Part shown: in pieces, positions 10,281 to 20,473 of the stretch
How the letters are laid out: each line of letters opens with the position of its first letter
Position numbering within the stretch: the stretch's first letter is position 1
Source: Candidatus Zhuqueibacterota bacterium
GTDB taxonomy: Bacteria; Zhuqueibacterota; Zhuqueibacteria; Thermofontimicrobiales; Thiofontviventaceae
DNA: 64,000 bases
NCBI GenBank assembly: GCA_016926625.1
Contig: JAFGOE010000083.1
Span: forward strand, 24,569-88,568
Direction: 5' to 3'
Program-made: the position numbers and the translations under genes
The notes under the pieces: generated by a model
Told to the model about the DNA's origin: nothing
The model's database searches: none
The model's input: the letters and a program-made list of their open reading frames with translations, nothing else

Positions 10281-12683
10281 GTGATTATAAAAAATTTAAA
10301 ACTTGAAAATTATCGACGCTTTCGTTACATCGATCTTGAATTGCCCGAAAATTTAATCGGAATAATCGGCAGCAACGGCGTTGGTAAAACGACCTTAGTG
10401 GAGGCGATAGGATGGGTTTTATACGGGAACAAAATCAGGCGTTCGGATAAGCAAGATATCAGATCACAATTCTCGACTGACGATGACGTGTGCACAGTGG
10501 AGATGATTTTTACGATGGGGGGACATGAATATCGTGTCGTACGTAAATTAAGAGGAAAGAATGCGATTACAGAAGCTGCAATCTATCGTGATGGTGGCTT
10601 AAAACCGGAGGCAGTGCAGGAAAAAGGTGTCAATGAATACGTTGAACATTTAATAAATCTGGATCATAAATCGTTTTTTGCGTCAGTCTTTGCGCGACAG
10701 AGGGAACTGGCCGCACTGTCTGTCTTACAACCGGAGGAACGAAGAAGAAGCATCGCCCGACTCATCGACATCGATCAGATAGATCGGGCACGAGTTCAGG
10801 TCAGGGCAGATAAAAACAGCAAAGAGGGAGTGAAGCAAGGATTAACGATGCAGCTAAAAAGTGAACAAGAACTTAAACAAAAGCGATCTGATCTTAATAA
10901 AGATTTTAAGGTGAAACGCACAGAATTGTCCGAGTTGAAGGGCTTTCATAACAATCAGCTGAGCGAGTTCAAGAGATTGAAGGCGGAGTTTGATGCATTA
11001 TTTATGTTAAGGGATCAATTTATCGAGATCAATTCGAACTTAACCACCTGGACGACACGATTGAAGGACTTCGAAGAGAGGAAAGAAAATTTATCGAAAC
11101 AATTGAATTCCATAGAAAAGATCGAGGCGGAGCTGATTCCGTTAAGAGATGAAATCAAGAATTTCGAACAGGTAAAACGCCTGAAAGAGAAACTCGATGC
11201 GGAAAGTGCAAAATATGCTGAATTAGGCACATTGTTGAGCAAGGAAAAGCAATTGTCGAGCATAATTGATCGTAAGCGCGAGGAGATGCAGAAGGAATTT
11301 GATAAAATTACAGCCCTGGGCGATCTCGATAAAAAATTAGCCGATGTGGGACAGCTTCTCTTAGAGACTGAGCGGCTGTTAGAACAAAAAGACAGGGAAC
11401 GTAATGATCTGAACACGGAGTTGCAGAAGGTTACAGACAAGGGTCTTGAGTTAAAAAAACAGCGAGAAGATATATTAAAACTCGGCGCCGATAGTCCCTG
11501 TCCCGTCTGTACGCGTCCTCTCGGTGAGCATTATGATGGAGTCGTAGATAAATTCGAGCATGAATATTGGGATCTGCGAGCTCGCTTTCAGGAACTCAAG
11601 CGTCAGGTGGAGGACTATGACATACAGATAGACAATCTCAAAAAAAAGATCACGACGATCAAAATGGATAAAGACAAAGTTATCCGCGAGCATCAATCTT
11701 ACAAGGGGCGTATCGAGGCGAACCACAAATTGGGGAAAGAGATACACGGTTACGTCGATGAGCGACGTGCGGTGCAGTCCGAGATAAAGAAGATGGGGAA
11801 AATAGACTACGATAAGGAGAAGCATCGAAAATTACGAGACGAATTTGAGCGATTGAGTCGCGTCCGTGATAAGGTTTTACGATACGAGGAGAATGTCAAA
11901 CAGAAACTGAATCTTGAAAATGAAATAAAGACGTCGATCAAAATTATCTCTGACCTGAAGAGTCAGATTTCTGGTCATAGACAAAAGTTAAATGACTTGA
12001 ATTACGATGAAAAAAAATACCTGGAATCCAAACAGCATATCGAAAAAATTCAGTTAGACATCGAAAAATCGCGTAAAACGATGGAAGAGATGAATCACGA
12101 ACTTATCAAACTTGAGAAGGACATCGAGAAAATCACTGAAGAGATTGAAACAATAAAAGAGAATACCAGGAAGATCAAAACCATCGAAGAGGAAATGGCC
12201 TATTTAAATGCTCTGGACTATCATCTCGGTATTTTCAGGCAGGAGTTGGCAGGAAGAATAAGACCCGTGATCTCACAACGAGCATCGGAGTTGTTGAATT
12301 TAACGACGAACGGAAGTTATTCACTGCTTGATTTGGATGAGGATTACAATATTTATATATTCGATCAATCTGAGAAATTTCCGATCAATCGGTTCTCCGG
12401 AGGTGAACAGGATTTAGCAAATCTCTGTCTAAGAATTGCCATCAGCCAGGTCGTTGCTGAACGTTCGGGTGGAAGACAGGTCAATTTCATCGTACTCGAT
12501 GAAATATTCGGTTCACAGGACGAGGAACGAAAGGAATTGATCCTGAAGATGCTGCAGCATTTGTCAGCTCAATTCAGACAAATTTTTGTTATCACTCATG
12601 TCGAAGAGATAAAAGATATCATGCCCGTGGTTATTTCCGTTACACGAAAAAACGAATCAGAAAGCGCGGTGACGTTACTCTGA
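10281..12683 (+). CDS. SbcC/Rad50-like SMC-family ATPase with zinc hook
   Basis: GSNGVGKTTLVEAIGWVLYG Walker A, long coiled coils flanking CPVC hook, signature RFSGGEQDLANLCLRIA, VLDEIFGSQD; GTG start. Confidence 0.92.
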   Translation: MIIKNLKLENYRRFRYIDLELPENLIGIIGSNGVGKTTLVEAIGWVLYGNKIRRSDKQDIRSQFSTDDDVCTVEMIFTMGGHEYRVVRKLRGKNAITEAAIYRDGGLKPEAVQEKGVNEYVEHLINLDHKSFFASVFARQRELAALSVLQPEERRRSIARLIDIDQIDRARVQVRADKNSKEGVKQGLTMQLKSEQELKQKRSDLNKDFKVKRTELSELKGFHNNQLSEFKRLKAEFDALFMLRDQFIEINSNLTTWTTRLKDFEERKENLSKQLNSIEKIEAELIPLRDEIKNFEQVKRLKEKLDAESAKYAELGTLLSKEKQLSSIIDRKREEMQKEFDKITALGDLDKKLADVGQLLLETERLLEQKDRERNDLNTELQKVTDKGLELKKQREDILKLGADSPCPVCTRPLGEHYDGVVDKFEHEYWDLRARFQELKRQVEDYDIQIDNLKKKITTIKMDKDKVIREHQSYKGRIEANHKLGKEIHGYVDERRAVQSEIKKMGKIDYDKEKHRKLRDEFERLSRVRDKVLRYEENVKQKLNLENEIKTSIKIISDLKSQISGHRQKLNDLNYDEKKYLESKQHIEKIQLDIEKSRKTMEEMNHELIKLEKDIEKITEEIETIKENTRKIKTIEEEMAYLNALDYHLGIFRQELAGRIRPVISQRASELLNLTTNGSYSLLDLDEDYNIYIFDQSEKFPINRFSGGEQDLANLCLRIAISQVVAERSGGRQVNFIVLDEIFGSQDEERKELILKMLQHLSAQFRQIFVITHVEEIKDIMPVVISVTRKNESESAVTLL

Positions 12684-12746
12684 TATAAAATCACTAAAGT
12701 GTACACACTACTCCCGGAAACGTGATACGTATAGAATCAATAAAAA

Positions 12747-13526
12747 TTAAAGATCGATTGTTCCTCGCATGAATTCCACTGCCTTGCCTGCGATAAGTGT
12801 CCTATCCCCTGCATCAGTACAATAGATCACTCCACCACGTTTCGAAACCTGATGTGCAATCAGATGCGTCTTATTGAGTCGCTGCGACCAATAAGGAGTC
12901 AGAATGCGATGAGCCGAACCTGTAACCGGATCTTCATCGATTCCAATTTTAGGAGCAAAGAAACGTGACACAAAATCCACCGTCTCTCCTGGAGCCGTAA
13001 TAATAACGCCATCCAGATCGAGCAGTTTGATCTTATCGAAATCGGGCTGCATATCCTTGATCTGCTTTTCCGATGAAAATACGAGAAGGTATTCGTCCGA
13101 TCGATAAACTTCGTCCGCTTCGAGAGGGAAACTTTGTACTAACGTGTTCGATGGATTTATCCTTTGCATACGCGATGTGGGGAAATTCAATTGCAGCATA
13201 TCATCCATTTTGTTCACGTACAAAAATCCGCTCGCGGAACTAAATTTAAGCTCGTCTACATCGTTATCCAGATAGTTGAAGATGACGAACGATGCAGCCA
13301 GTGTAGCATGCCCGCAAAGAGGCACCTCATGAGTCGGTGTGAACCAGCGGATATGATAATGATCCTCATGCGGCACAAAATAGGCGGTTTCAGACAGGTT
13401 GTTTTCCATGGCGATGGCTTGAAGTACGTCGTCATCCAGCCATTGTTCCAGAGGACAAACGGCTGCAGGATTACCCTTGAAGACTCTGTCGGTAAACGCA
13501 TCAATTTGGAAACATTGAATTTTCAT
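12747..13526 (-). CDS. PhzF family isomerase/epimerase
   Basis: QIDAFTDRVFKGNPAAVCPLE, NLSETAYFV, FTPTHEVPLCGHATLAASFV. Confidence 0.95.
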   Translation of the reverse strand: MKIQCFQIDAFTDRVFKGNPAAVCPLEQWLDDDVLQAIAMENNLSETAYFVPHEDHYHIRWFTPTHEVPLCGHATLAASFVIFNYLDNDVDELKFSSASGFLYVNKMDDMLQLNFPTSRMQRINPSNTLVQSFPLEADEVYRSDEYLLVFSSEKQIKDMQPDFDKIKLLDLDGVIITAPGETVDFVSRFFAPKIGIDEDPVTGSAHRILTPYWSQRLNKTHLIAHQVSKRGGVIYCTDAGDRTLIAGKAVEFMRGTIDL

Positions 13527-13534
13527 GGTTGTGA

Positions 13535-14107
13535 TCAGTCCTCAGATTCTGGCTTGACCGGAATCGCATTTTTAAAAATTTGTACCTGTTTTAAAACATC
13601 GTTCGCGTGTTCAGCGACTGATACGTCCTCGAAGATACGTGCTATTTTACCTTCAGGATCGATGAGGAAGGTAATACGCGCAGGGAATAGTGATTTTAAC
13701 ATGCCTCGCGTCGCACCGTAGGCGCTGGCAACCTCCTTCTTGTGGTCACTTAAAAGAATAAACGGCAGATTGTATTTCTTCTTAAAATTCTTGTGGGATT
13801 CTACCGAATCGTAACTGACTCCGATGACGGTTACTTTCTCTTTTTCAAATCCTGAATAATCGTCACGGAAACCACATGCCTCTTTAGTACATCCTGGTGT
13901 GTCGTTTTTGGGATAGAAATAGATAACCAGGTACTGACCTTTAAATTCCGACAGCGTTCTCCACTTCCCGGCGTCATCTTGTAGTTTGAAGTCCGGCGCT
14001 TTATCACCAATTTTCAAAATAACATCTTCTGCCTGGCTGGATTCTTTTGCCGCCATACATGTAACCGTTATAAAAATAATTAACAACAATGTATATAGAT
14101 TTTTCAT
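13535..14107 (-). CDS. Exported peroxiredoxin (AhpC/TSA, Bcp-like)
   Basis: Signal peptide MKNLYTLLLIIFITVTCMA; GDKAPDFKLQDDAGKWRTLSEFKGQYLVIYFYPKNDTPGCTKEACGFRD; GGAGG SD before ATG at 14107. Confidence 0.93.
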   Translation of the reverse strand: MKNLYTLLLIIFITVTCMAAKESSQAEDVILKIGDKAPDFKLQDDAGKWRTLSEFKGQYLVIYFYPKNDTPGCTKEACGFRDDYSGFEKEKVTVIGVSYDSVESHKNFKKKYNLPFILLSDHKKEVASAYGATRGMLKSLFPARITFLIDPEGKIARIFEDVSVAEHANDVLKQVQIFKNAIPVKPESED

Positions 14108-14166
14108 GGCGCCTCCAAAATAGTAATATGCAGATAGTATACATCCATTTGATATCACCCGTTCCT

Positions 14167-15867
14167 TTATGATTCGAGATAAAGATAGCGCTTAATTTTT
14201 TGGGTTGGAGTTTTCTCAAACGGCTCGGTCTGTTCGATAATTTTGGACAGCTTAGCGAAAGCCGATAAATTTTCATTAACATGGACTCTCAGTGTCTCCA
14301 GAAGATTTTGTATGCATTGTCTGACTTTCGACTCGGCTTCTTTCATGCAGTTGAGTTGCTGATCGATCAGATCGTAATTCAGGTGCACCCGCGCGATCAG
14401 TTGTTTGTTTCTCTCATAGACAAGCGATTCCAGGACGAATTCGTTCTCGTTTAAAACCGCTTCAATCTCTTCGGGATAGACGTTTTCACCGCTGGGACCG
14501 AGGATGACGTTTTTTAATCTACCCTTGATATAGAGATAACCATCCTCATCGAACACACCCAGGTCCCCGGTCTTCAGCCATCCATCGGCTGTGAACGTTT
14601 CCGCTGTTCTTTCAGGGTCTTTGTAATACCCTAACATGACATTGGGTGCTTTGACAATGATCTCACCCTCACCCGTGTTCGGATTGGGGTTATCGATTTT
14701 CAGTTGAACTTCGGGCAGAGCCGGACCTGTGGATCTGAATTTCGTTTTGTCGGGCGGGGTGCCAGCGATCAGAGGAGCTGTTTCAGTCAGTCCGTAACCA
14801 ATGGCGTAGGGGAACCTGGCTTCTCGAAGAAATTTTTCAACTTCCGGCGTGAGAGAAGCGCCTCCGATAGCGAAAACCCTTAATTTGCCTCCAAATGATT
14901 CCAACAGCTTTTTACCGGCCATTTTATGGAGTAACATCCGAACGGTGTTGATTTTATACAGATTTCGTAAAATGAATTTATGAGTAAACTGCGGAAGAAT
15001 TTTTGTCTTATAAATTTTTTCGATGACCAACGGGACGCTGCACATGATGGTCGGCTTCACAATCTGCATCGCGTCGAGCAGTAAACGCGGAGTGGGCGGT
15101 TTCTTCAGATAATAGATACCACTACCACTGGCAATCGGTGTGACAAATCCGAGTGTGCATTCATAGGTATGTGACATCGGCAAAATCGACAACATCCTGT
15201 CGTTCTCATTCGAACCCACGATGGCTATTGTTTTGAGCGCCGTAAAGACAATATTTTTATGTGTAAGCATGACACCCTTGGAATGACCCGTTGTCCCTGA
15301 GGTATATATAATTTGAGCCAGATCATCTTCTTTGATGTTTACTTTTGGTGTTCCCTTTCTCTCCTTTCTGGCTGATTTACGGAGTTCTTTTATCTCCTTA
15401 AACCTCCCTCTCACCAATTCATCTAATTTCTCTTTCCTTGTTTTTTTCGGAACAAGGTGAAAATCATCGATCAGGAATATAGAATGCAGCTTATTGGATT
15501 CGACATCTACTACCTTGCTGTACAGAGAGTCCGAGACAAAGATGGCTCTGGATTCCGAATGCCGGATGATATGATGCACTGCGTTCGGATGAAAATCGGG
15601 TAATATGGGGACACAAACGGCACCCATGGTGGTAATGGCCAGGAAAGCTATCCCCCAATTCGGTTTACTCTCGCTTAGAATTGCGACGCAATCTCCTTTT
15701 CCAATACCCTGTTCAGCAAGAAGCTGAGATACATGGTTCACCTTTTCCTGTAATTCACGATAGGTTATGGGTTTGCCATCGACGTATGAAAGGGCCGGAT
15801 TGTCCGGAAATTTCTCTGCACTTGCACTTAAAATATGTTCCAGGGTCATTTTCTCTGGTTTTATCAT
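14167..15867 (-). CDS. Long-chain acyl-CoA synthetase (AMP-binding)
   Basis: IIYTSGTTGHSKGVMLTHKN, GYGLTETAPLI, WLKTGDLGVFDEDGYLYIKGRLKNVI. Confidence 0.93.
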   Translation of the reverse strand: MIKPEKMTLEHILSASAEKFPDNPALSYVDGKPITYRELQEKVNHVSQLLAEQGIGKGDCVAILSESKPNWGIAFLAITTMGAVCVPILPDFHPNAVHHIIRHSESRAIFVSDSLYSKVVDVESNKLHSIFLIDDFHLVPKKTRKEKLDELVRGRFKEIKELRKSARKERKGTPKVNIKEDDLAQIIYTSGTTGHSKGVMLTHKNIVFTALKTIAIVGSNENDRMLSILPMSHTYECTLGFVTPIASGSGIYYLKKPPTPRLLLDAMQIVKPTIMCSVPLVIEKIYKTKILPQFTHKFILRNLYKINTVRMLLHKMAGKKLLESFGGKLRVFAIGGASLTPEVEKFLREARFPYAIGYGLTETAPLIAGTPPDKTKFRSTGPALPEVQLKIDNPNPNTGEGEIIVKAPNVMLGYYKDPERTAETFTADGWLKTGDLGVFDEDGYLYIKGRLKNVILGPSGENVYPEEIEAVLNENEFVLESLVYERNKQLIARVHLNYDLIDQQLNCMKEAESKVRQCIQNLLETLRVHVNENLSAFAKLSKIIEQTEPFEKTPTQKIKRYLYLES

Positions 15868-15944
15868 TGTTTGCTCTCCTCATCACTTTCTTTATGGATT
15901 AATAATGCAACCATCACGTTATTCGGATACGATGATCGCATTGC

Positions 15945-17417
15945 TTATGGTGTATCAATACCCAATTGGTTCAAATAGGCACATTCTCTGTCGACTCTCT
16001 CTTCATCGGGTATATGGATGAATGAGTTAAAATGAATATCCACAACATCATTATAATTTAGACGATAAAATTGAATTTTCCCAATGGTTTTTCTTATGGA
16101 CATCTTAATTTTTCTGAAGTCGAATTGAGGCGGTGGTGCCATGAACAGAATGATGCATCGGTGAGCGAGTTCTCCGAATAACACGTAATCCAGATTAAAT
16201 TTTAACAAATCGCGTCGTTTGCTATCATCGTTGCCTTTGGCCATTTCATAAAGAGTCCAGGCTATCTCAAAATAATCGTCTCGTTTCACCAGGCTGATAA
16301 TCTGATATCCAGCATGGCTGAGCACGGTCTTAATTTCGTCCAACCGAGCGATTGCGTTTCCATGGATGAGAATAAAGGGGCATCCCTTTCTGATATGCGA
16401 TGAATCCGGATCTGGTGTTGTCTTTTCAAGCAGATTGGTGAACTTAATATCGTCCAGGGTGATCTCTTTCGGCGATAAGCAGTCTTTGAATTCGTCCTCA
16501 TCCAGATTGACAGAACGCCAGTACATGCGTTTGAAAAACGATCTGTGGAGAGACCTCTGATTCATTTGCGTCATTAATTTAGCGATGATATCTCCTGTCG
16601 TATATTCAGCACCGAGTGTTCTTTTAGAGAATGTAATCCCGTGAAAGTTCGATCCATGAACTTGCAGCAGGCCCAGGACATTGGCAATTTTACAAATGTG
16701 ATCCTGTATTTTAGTCAGCGACGAATCTAAATTCGAATAAACTTCGTAACCAACGATCCCCAAATCGGCATAGTCATGAAGTCGCTCTTCGATATAGTTG
16801 TAATTTTTACCGGCAAATTCATAAAAAGGATGTGCCAGCACGGCGACTCCGCCAGCAAGTCTGATAGCATCGATGCATCGATCGGCCTGAGGGGAGAGAG
16901 ATTCGATGTAGGACGAAGAACTTTTCCCCAGGAACTCATGAAAGGCCTGGTCGATTGTCTTAACATGTTTTTTTTGAAGCATGAATCGCGCGATATGGCT
17001 GCGACGAGGGAAAGCCGGACCGGAGAATTTGATCAATTCAGATTCATCGATAGGAAAGCCTTCCACTCTCAGCGTACTCAATATTTGCCGCAGCCGTTCG
17101 GCATCGGCCTGATGTAATAAGGTTAAAAATTGCTTGAATTGCCGATTATGATGATCGATGAAATATCCCAGAAAATCTCCTTGCTTCGCATTGATTTCAA
17201 TCGCCGGGATGACATAGATCCCTCGTTTCGCTCCTTCAAACATAAATTCATCGATACCGGCAACGGTGTGATGGTCGGTAAGGGCGATCGCGGTAAGACC
17301 CTGCGCATTTGCCATGGTAAACAACTGGTCCGCGTCGTGTACCCCATCGGAATAGATCGAATGTACGTGGAGATCGCAACGATCATGGGATTGATATGTA
17401 AATTCAGGCAGGTTCAT
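15945..17417 (-). CDS. PHP-domain metallophosphoesterase with C-terminal nucleoside-diphosphate-kinase-like domain
   Basis: CDLHVHSIYSDGVHDADQL, ALTDHHTVAGIDE, AVLAHPFYE; last ~145 aa resemble NDK (see findings). Confidence 0.85.
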   Translation of the reverse strand: MNLPEFTYQSHDRCDLHVHSIYSDGVHDADQLFTMANAQGLTAIALTDHHTVAGIDEFMFEGAKRGIYVIPAIEINAKQGDFLGYFIDHHNRQFKQFLTLLHQADAERLRQILSTLRVEGFPIDESELIKFSGPAFPRRSHIARFMLQKKHVKTIDQAFHEFLGKSSSSYIESLSPQADRCIDAIRLAGGVAVLAHPFYEFAGKNYNYIEERLHDYADLGIVGYEVYSNLDSSLTKIQDHICKIANVLGLLQVHGSNFHGITFSKRTLGAEYTTGDIIAKLMTQMNQRSLHRSFFKRMYWRSVNLDEDEFKDCLSPKEITLDDIKFTNLLEKTTPDPDSSHIRKGCPFILIHGNAIARLDEIKTVLSHAGYQIISLVKRDDYFEIAWTLYEMAKGNDDSKRRDLLKFNLDYVLFGELAHRCIILFMAPPPQFDFRKIKMSIRKTIGKIQFYRLNYNDVVDIHFNSFIHIPDEERVDRECAYLNQLGIDTP

Positions 17418-17431
17418 AACGCTATCGAAGG

Positions 17432-18628
17432 TTAACGGAGAACGTTTTTAGTGGCTGTCTGTCTGAGTAAGTAGTGGACTCTGTCATTCAAATCTTTATA
17501 TAGATCGAAACAGTGCTTACGGCAGACAGGGTCATCATGTCGGTCGGACTTTAAAAAATTATTCAAGCTCAGGATTTTGTATTCATATGGATCGTCGTGA
17601 AGGTAGATGGGTTTGGCCCCTTCTCGTAATTGGATGATACATCCGTAAGAGCCAATGGAATCGAAGGCGCGATCATCGAGTGACTGATAGCAGATCTTTC
17701 TTTTATGGTCCCATAAACCGTGCCCGCCATTCAAGATGGTATTTAATCGATGATGAAACATCTTATATTTAGCCGGGACATACTGTCGCGATATTTGAAT
17801 AAATTCGTGGAATTTGTGGTGATTCGTGTATTCCGGGTTTGAGTTGAGACCGTACACAGGAAGAAATTTAAAATCATCCACGTTACTATCAACGAGCCAG
17901 GAGAGGAATAACTTGAGTTCCGAAAAGTCATCCTGGATCAAACGTGAGTATCGCTCTGAATCGAGCGTGATGTTTAATGTCATGTGAAATGGTTTCTGGT
18001 ATTTATAGTCGACCAATTTTTCAATATTGTGTAATATCACCGGTAAAATATTATGAGAGGCAGTGATGAGATCATACTCAGAAGCGTCCAGAGAGTCGAG
18101 AGAGATGTAGAATCGCTGAATGCCTGCATCGACCAATGATTTATATTTTTGGAAATGAAGGGAGAGGTTGGTGGACATCGAGTTGTTTATGTTAAGTTGT
18201 GCCGAGTGTTCAACAAGCCGGACGATATCCTCCCGAATGGATGCTTCTCCGCCCGTCCATTGAACGTGTCTGGTGCCTGACGCTGCGAGTGAATCGAGCA
18301 GTGTGAGGATCTTCCCTGTTTCCCAGTGCATCATCGGATGAGATATGCTGTTACAATATTTACAATGAAAATTGCAACAGTTGGTAACGAATAATACGGC
18401 TCGGGTAACGGAGAGCGGAAAATCCAGATGATTCAGATGCTGATATTTCTGTGATAAATTTTGTGCCCGTGAATCGTCGAGTAAATATCCGATATTTTTG
18501 AGTGGTCTCATAGGGTCTGTAACCGATTGTGAATTTCTGAATAGTAAGAGTGATTTGTCCGAATCCGTGGCGCCGGAATGTGGCTGTCGATAAGAAATCC
18601 ATTGCTGTCGATGCTCGGAGAAGGACAT
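17432..18628 (-). CDS. Radical SAM protein
   Basis: RAVLFVTNCCNFHCKYCNS (CxxxCxxC), WTGGEASIREDI, YISLDSLD; additional C-terminal cysteines CRKHC. Confidence 0.9.
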   Translation of the reverse strand: MSFSEHRQQWISYRQPHSGATDSDKSLLLFRNSQSVTDPMRPLKNIGYLLDDSRAQNLSQKYQHLNHLDFPLSVTRAVLFVTNCCNFHCKYCNSISHPMMHWETGKILTLLDSLAASGTRHVQWTGGEASIREDIVRLVEHSAQLNINNSMSTNLSLHFQKYKSLVDAGIQRFYISLDSLDASEYDLITASHNILPVILHNIEKLVDYKYQKPFHMTLNITLDSERYSRLIQDDFSELKLFLSWLVDSNVDDFKFLPVYGLNSNPEYTNHHKFHEFIQISRQYVPAKYKMFHHRLNTILNGGHGLWDHKRKICYQSLDDRAFDSIGSYGCIIQLREGAKPIYLHDDPYEYKILSLNNFLKSDRHDDPVCRKHCFDLYKDLNDRVHYLLRQTATKNVLR

Positions 18629-18697
18629 CGATAACTCTGCTAAGTTAATATAATCATCGTTTTAAAAATGTAACGAATGTCACAAAAAAGTAAAATA

Positions 18698-20110
18698 TTA
18701 TTTAGAATGTTTTGAAAAATTTATCGCTTGTTTGAGATCATTTCGGTAATAATAGAGCAAACCCGTCGATGTCAGCAATATCCCGAGCAGCGATGGGATG
18801 AACGCCGTGATCAGGGTTGTAATCATAAACCAGATCTGGATGATCAGAACGATTATCAATGTAAACGGATAGCCCCATGCCTTATAGGGACGCGGCGCGT
18901 CCGGATATTTTTTCCGTAGCACCCACACGGAAAAAAAGGTCGACACATTGAAAATGGACGATGTAAACGAAAAGAAATCGATTATCGTTTCATAAGTATT
19001 TTCGGCGAACGCTGCTCCCATGAGTAATACAGATGCCCAGAAAGCTTGAACGATCAGGGCGGTATTTGGCGTCTTATATTTTTCATTGACCTTACTGAGA
19101 GGTTTAATAAACAGACCATCGCGCGACATGGCGTACCAGGTCCTCGCCTTGCATAATATTTGCGCGCTCACGTTGCCGAACGTATTCAACATGACGGCGA
19201 GTGAGATCAGCACTCCACCGGTCGTCCCGATAGCCATCTTGACGGCGTCAACAGCCACCCATTTGGCCGATTGTATTTGGGGTATTGATAACTGATAAAT
19301 GTAAGTACTGTTTGCGGCAAGATAGAGCAACATGATCCCGAAGATGCCCAGGATCAGTGAGAGGGGCAGGTTCTTCCGGGGTTTTTTGACCTCCTCGGCG
19401 ACGTAGGTGGCGCCTTCCCAACCACTGTACGCGAAGAATCCATACCGCATCGCTGCGCCGAAAGCAAGCATGGTGGACCAGGTGAATTTTTCCGGCCAGA
19501 AATTGGTGGTAAAATGACTCGCATCACCGGCGTTGATAAAGCAGATAGCGATGACGGCACCGACGGCTATTAATTTGAGCAGGCTGAAGATATCCTGTAA
19601 GATGCCGCTTAAAAAAACTCCGAAACAATTTACGAGAGTCAATGACCAGATGACGAACAAGGCCAGAAAGACTTCCACCGCCATCGAGTACGTATGCCCG
19701 GTGGCCATTTCATACAGAGCGTTGGAATATTCAGCGAACACCAGGGCAACGGCTGCAATCGACGCGGTCTCAGATACAAAAAACATGGCCCAGCCCCTCA
19801 GGAACGTCCACACCGGCGGATAGGCCGCTTTTAAATACGCATACGGTCCGCCAGATTTCGGCATCATCGCGACGAGTTCGGCATAGCAAAAAGCTCCCAG
19901 CAACGTGGCGATACCGCCAACGACCCATACGCCATAGAACAGACTGATCGAGGCGACTAACATCATGATCGGCATCGGTGTTCGGAATATCCCGGACCCG
20001 ATGATTCGATTAATGACAATGGATAGAGCTTCTACTAAACCTAATTCACGCTTCAGTTCTGTTTCTTCGGAAAATAGCTTGCTGTCTGACTGTAAATTTT
20101 GCGACGTCAC
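18698..20110 (-). CDS. APC superfamily amino acid permease
   Basis: SIVINRIIGSGIFRTP, FCYAELVAMMPKSGGPYAYLK, about 12 TM helices. Confidence 0.93.
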   Translation of the reverse strand: MTSQNLQSDSKLFSEETELKRELGLVEALSIVINRIIGSGIFRTPMPIMMLVASISLFYGVWVVGGIATLLGAFCYAELVAMMPKSGGPYAYLKAAYPPVWTFLRGWAMFFVSETASIAAVALVFAEYSNALYEMATGHTYSMAVEVFLALFVIWSLTLVNCFGVFLSGILQDIFSLLKLIAVGAVIAICFINAGDASHFTTNFWPEKFTWSTMLAFGAAMRYGFFAYSGWEGATYVAEEVKKPRKNLPLSLILGIFGIMLLYLAANSTYIYQLSIPQIQSAKWVAVDAVKMAIGTTGGVLISLAVMLNTFGNVSAQILCKARTWYAMSRDGLFIKPLSKVNEKYKTPNTALIVQAFWASVLLMGAAFAENTYETIIDFFSFTSSIFNVSTFFSVWVLRKKYPDAPRPYKAWGYPFTLIIVLIIQIWFMITTLITAFIPSLLGILLTSTGLLYYYRNDLKQAINFSKHSK

Positions 20111-20473
20111 AATATCAATTCCCCATCATTTTATTTATGATAATCGTGAGAAAGAGGAGGGCAACGTTGATCAATACTGATCCTGATGTACCGGCTCGTT
20201 ATGAATGTAAAATTTTCTAAAACGAATTAAAATAAATTACAATTTTAAAACATAATATACAACAAAAAACTTGAAATACAAATTTAATTTTCAGTTGACC
20301 CCGTCTTGATTAGAGCTCAACATGTGAATGACGGTGCAGGATTGGATCAAAATGCCGCCACTGGGTGATGACACGCCCATATGTAGTTACATCGTTAAAA
20401 ATGTACTTGCCTTTTATGAAAAAAAATATTATTCTGTAGTTGAGAGGAAGAGACTATGACGGGGAATTAACTC

